Positions 62,416 to 64,000 of a stretch of DNA of 64,000 nt are shown one piece after another. The stretch covers positions 434,001 to 498,000 of the forward strand of contig NZ_VWXD01000004.1 of NCBI RefSeq assembly GCF_011752625.1, written 5' to 3'. Source of the stretch: Candidatus Pantoea formicae. GTDB taxonomy: Bacteria; Pseudomonadota; Gammaproteobacteria; Enterobacterales; Enterobacteriaceae. The notes below the pieces were generated by a model that was not told where the DNA came from, did no database searches, and worked only from the letters and a program-made list of their open reading frames with translations. The translations under genes were made by a program, and so were the position numbers. Within the stretch, counting starts at the first letter, position 1; every line of letters starts with the position of its first letter.

Positions 62416-62440
62416 AGGTCGCCATCACGGCGACCTGTCT
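62416..62440 (+). terminator. Terminator between the RraA-like and EamA genes
   Basis: Perfect eight-base stem AGGTCGCC / GGCGACCT, loop ATCAC, tail GTCTTTC, between convergent genes. Confidence 0.65.
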
Positions 62441-62461
62441 TTCACTGAGTCCGTTGCTGAA

Positions 62462-63382
62462 TCACGGCGTACCACTCACCATCGCCAGTTTACGCTGACG
62501 GTTTTCCCGCCATACCGCAAATATCCCAGCGAGCGCCACAATTGATGCACCAAAGATGGTGGTCGTTCCAGGCAGGCTATTGAGAAACAGATAGCCAATC
62601 AGCATTGACCACACCAACGTGGTGTAATCAAACGGCGCCAGCAGCGAAGCATCAGCATAGCGCAGGCTGAGTGTCACCAGAATCTGTGCCAGGCCGCCAA
62701 ACAAACCACAACCCACCAGCAGCAGCCACTGCAAGCTGGTGGGCTTTGCCCAACCGAAAAACGCGCTGGCAAGTCCAATCAAGGTGGTCATCACCGAAAA
62801 ATAGAACACGATCGCGCCCGGCTTTTCGATGCCATTAAGGAAACGAATCTGCACATTCGACGTAGCCGTACACAGTGCCGCAATCAGCGCAAAAGCGACG
62901 CCAAGGCTAGCCGTGGCAGTGTTGGCGCCACCTGCCAGTACGCCACCGCTGGCCGCGAGGCTGGAAGAAAGCATAATCAGAATGCCCGAGAGTCCCACCA
63001 CGACTGCCACCCAGCGGGACACGCGCACGCGCTCCTTTAACAGCATTGCCGCCATTATCACCGTGAACAAAGGGGCGGCGTAACTGAGTGCAGTGGCATC
63101 TGCCAGAGAGATATACACCAGCGCCAGATAGTTGAAATACATGCCGCCAGTACCCGAAAATCCCCGAATGAAATGGCCGAACAGATTGCGTGTTTTGAGG
63201 TTGTCCAACACGTTCCCCTGTATTTTAAGCCAGATTAACAGGGGAAACAGGGCGACAAAGCTGCGGAAAAAAATCACTTCGCCAGTGGGGATTGCACCGT
63301 TCAGCCCTTTTACACAGGCCAGCATTAATGTGGCGCAGAGTGCGGCAAAGATCTTCAGCAATACGCCTAATCGGGGGTTCAT
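62462..63382 (-). CDS. EamA-family (DMT) inner-membrane transporter
   Basis: A 306-residue protein with ten predicted helices and two EamA repeats (about 10-140 and 155-290), the drug/metabolite transporter fold. 'IPTGEVIFFRSFVALFPLLIWL' near 30 and 'SLADATALSYAAPLFTVIMAA' near 90 are typical. The substrate cannot be told from sequence; amino-acid or metabolite efflux is common in the family. ATG 63382 (MNPRLGVLLKIF) is preferred to an upstream in-frame start at 63409 because the helix begins at once and AGAGAAG lies before it. It is convergent with the RraA-like gene and divergent from the next. Confidence 0.88.
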   Translation of the reverse strand: MNPRLGVLLKIFAALCATLMLACVKGLNGAIPTGEVIFFRSFVALFPLLIWLKIQGNVLDNLKTRNLFGHFIRGFSGTGGMYFNYLALVYISLADATALSYAAPLFTVIMAAMLLKERVRVSRWVAVVVGLSGILIMLSSSLAASGGVLAGGANTATASLGVAFALIAALCTATSNVQIRFLNGIEKPGAIVFYFSVMTTLIGLASAFFGWAKPTSLQWLLLVGCGLFGGLAQILVTLSLRYADASLLAPFDYTTLVWSMLIGYLFLNSLPGTTTIFGASIVALAGIFAVWRENRQRKLAMVSGTP

Positions 63383-63648
63383 ACTTTCTCTTCTCTCTAC
63401 TTCGAGCAATCGGCAGATTGCCAGAGGACAATGCGAAAGACACTAAGGAGAAAAATGTGCGCGGGATAACACTTTTTCGCTCTGCCTGAATAGAAATTAC
63501 TTATCGCCTTCGGTCATATCATTTCCCTATTGCATGACACGCTTTCCCTCTTTTTCGCTGCAAAACAAAGCCGATATAGTCCAGAAAAGCGAGATTTAAC
63601 ACGCTCTGTCCCGGCGATGCCGTGGTATCCATAATTGAGGGAGTTCAC

Positions 63649-64000
63649 ATGACCATGAAAAGACGTACCACCATCGGGCTGGCAATGCTGCCACTGCTGG
63701 CTATTTCCGCGGCTCATGCAGACATGATGGCGAACATCAAATCAAGCGGCGAGCTGAAGTGCGCCGTTTACTCAGACGTGCCACCCTTCTCTTCCCCAGA
63801 TCCACAAACGCGTCAGTTGGTGGGCATGGATATTGATCTTTGCAACGCGTTGGCGAAGCAGATGAACGTCAAACTCACGCTGGTGCCAACGTCCGTCGAA
63901 GCGCGTATCGCTGTGATCGCCACGGGCCGTGCTGATGTGCTAATCGCCAACCTTGCTTACACCAAGACGCGCGGCAATCAGATTCAGTTCAGCGATCCTT
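63649..64000 (+). CDS. Amino-acid-type ABC substrate-binding protein (partial, N-terminal)
   Basis: The first 117 codons of a family 3 extracellular solute-binding protein run off the right edge. A signal peptide (MTMKRRTTIGLAMLPLLAIS, cleaving after 'AAHA') precedes 'SSGELKCAVYSDVPPFSSPD', 'LVGMDIDLCNALAKQMNVKL' and 'EARIAVIATGRADVLIANL', the usual lobe I signature. Such proteins feed polar amino acids or related compounds to an ABC importer, presumably encoded beyond the window. GAGGGAG lies five bases before the ATG at 63649; ATG 63655 is an alternative. Confidence 0.9.
   Translation, partial: MTMKRRTTIGLAMLPLLAISAAHADMMANIKSSGELKCAVYSDVPPFSSPDPQTRQLVGMDIDLCNALAKQMNVKLTLVPTSVEARIAVIATGRADVLIANLAYTKTRGNQIQFSDP

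Noticed and set aside
57342..64000. Prophage or integrative element at tRNA-Phe
   Set aside because: Genes beyond the tRNA are accessory, but no integrase, no duplicated tRNA end and no phage genes are visible.

Overview
The window is chromosomal DNA of a gamma-proteobacterium of the order Enterobacterales, most likely an Erwiniaceae member (Pantoea/Erwinia-like). Nearly all core proteins read as close relatives of Escherichia coli K-12 proteins and lie in E. coli-like blocks, but several genes usually found in those blocks are missing and the blocks are joined differently. The genus call is inference, and all comparisons are from memory of the E. coli map.

Layout. (1) 1-8552: enterobactin export, uptake and synthesis: fepG(partial)-fepD / entS / fepB / entCEBAH, with Fur-box-like sequences in both divergent intergenic regions. 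(2) 8688-11923: obgE, rpmA, rplU and ispB, without yhbE. (3) 12150-17304: sfsB, then leftward murA, ibaG and mlaFEDCB. (4) 17529-25527: rightward yrbG-kdsD-kdsC-lptC-lptA-lptB-rpoN-hpf-ptsN-rapZ-npr, from LPS assembly to sigma-54 and PTS-Ntr. (5) 25537-29492: mtgA, a gene-poor stretch where elbB would be expected, the sRNA ArcZ, and arcB. (6) 30379-37731: the most unusual locus. Where E. coli has gltB-gltD there is a 1843-residue GltB-like glutamate synthase followed by a CysJ-like diflavin reductase and no GltD. (7) 37893-44782: sspB-sspA, rpsI-rplM, zapE, zapG, degQ, degS. (8) 44855-57417: epmA, ecnB, ecnA, efp, epmB, yjeI, groEL-groES, fxsA, aspA, dcuA, dsbD, yjdC and tRNA-Phe. This block lacks frdABCD and cutA. 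(9) 57418-64000: an accessory segment downstream of tRNA-Phe: a HipB/HipA-type toxin-antitoxin pair, a cupin related to bacterial hydroxynitrile lyases, a NanT-like transporter with an RraA-like aldolase/decarboxylase, an EamA permease, and the start of an amino-acid ABC binding protein.

How genes work together. EntC, EntB and EntA make 2,3-dihydroxybenzoate. EntE and the EntB carrier domain load it for assembly, EntH edits, EntS exports, and FepB/FepD/FepG import the ferric complex. KdsD/KdsC make KDO, and LptC/LptA/LptB belong to the LPS bridge. MlaFEDCB keeps outer-membrane lipid asymmetry. EpmA and EpmB modify the EF-P encoded between them. GroES/GroEL have a sigma-32-type promoter. AspA and DcuA form an aspartate/fumarate module.

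The best candidate for an undescribed system is the GltB-like plus diflavin reductase pair. The proposal is that a flavodoxin/ferredoxin-reductase-type protein replaces GltD as NADPH electron donor to a divergent glutamate synthase. The large subunit has a shortened Fe-S cysteine motif (CX5CX3C instead of CX5CX4C), an extra central segment and a C-terminal extension.
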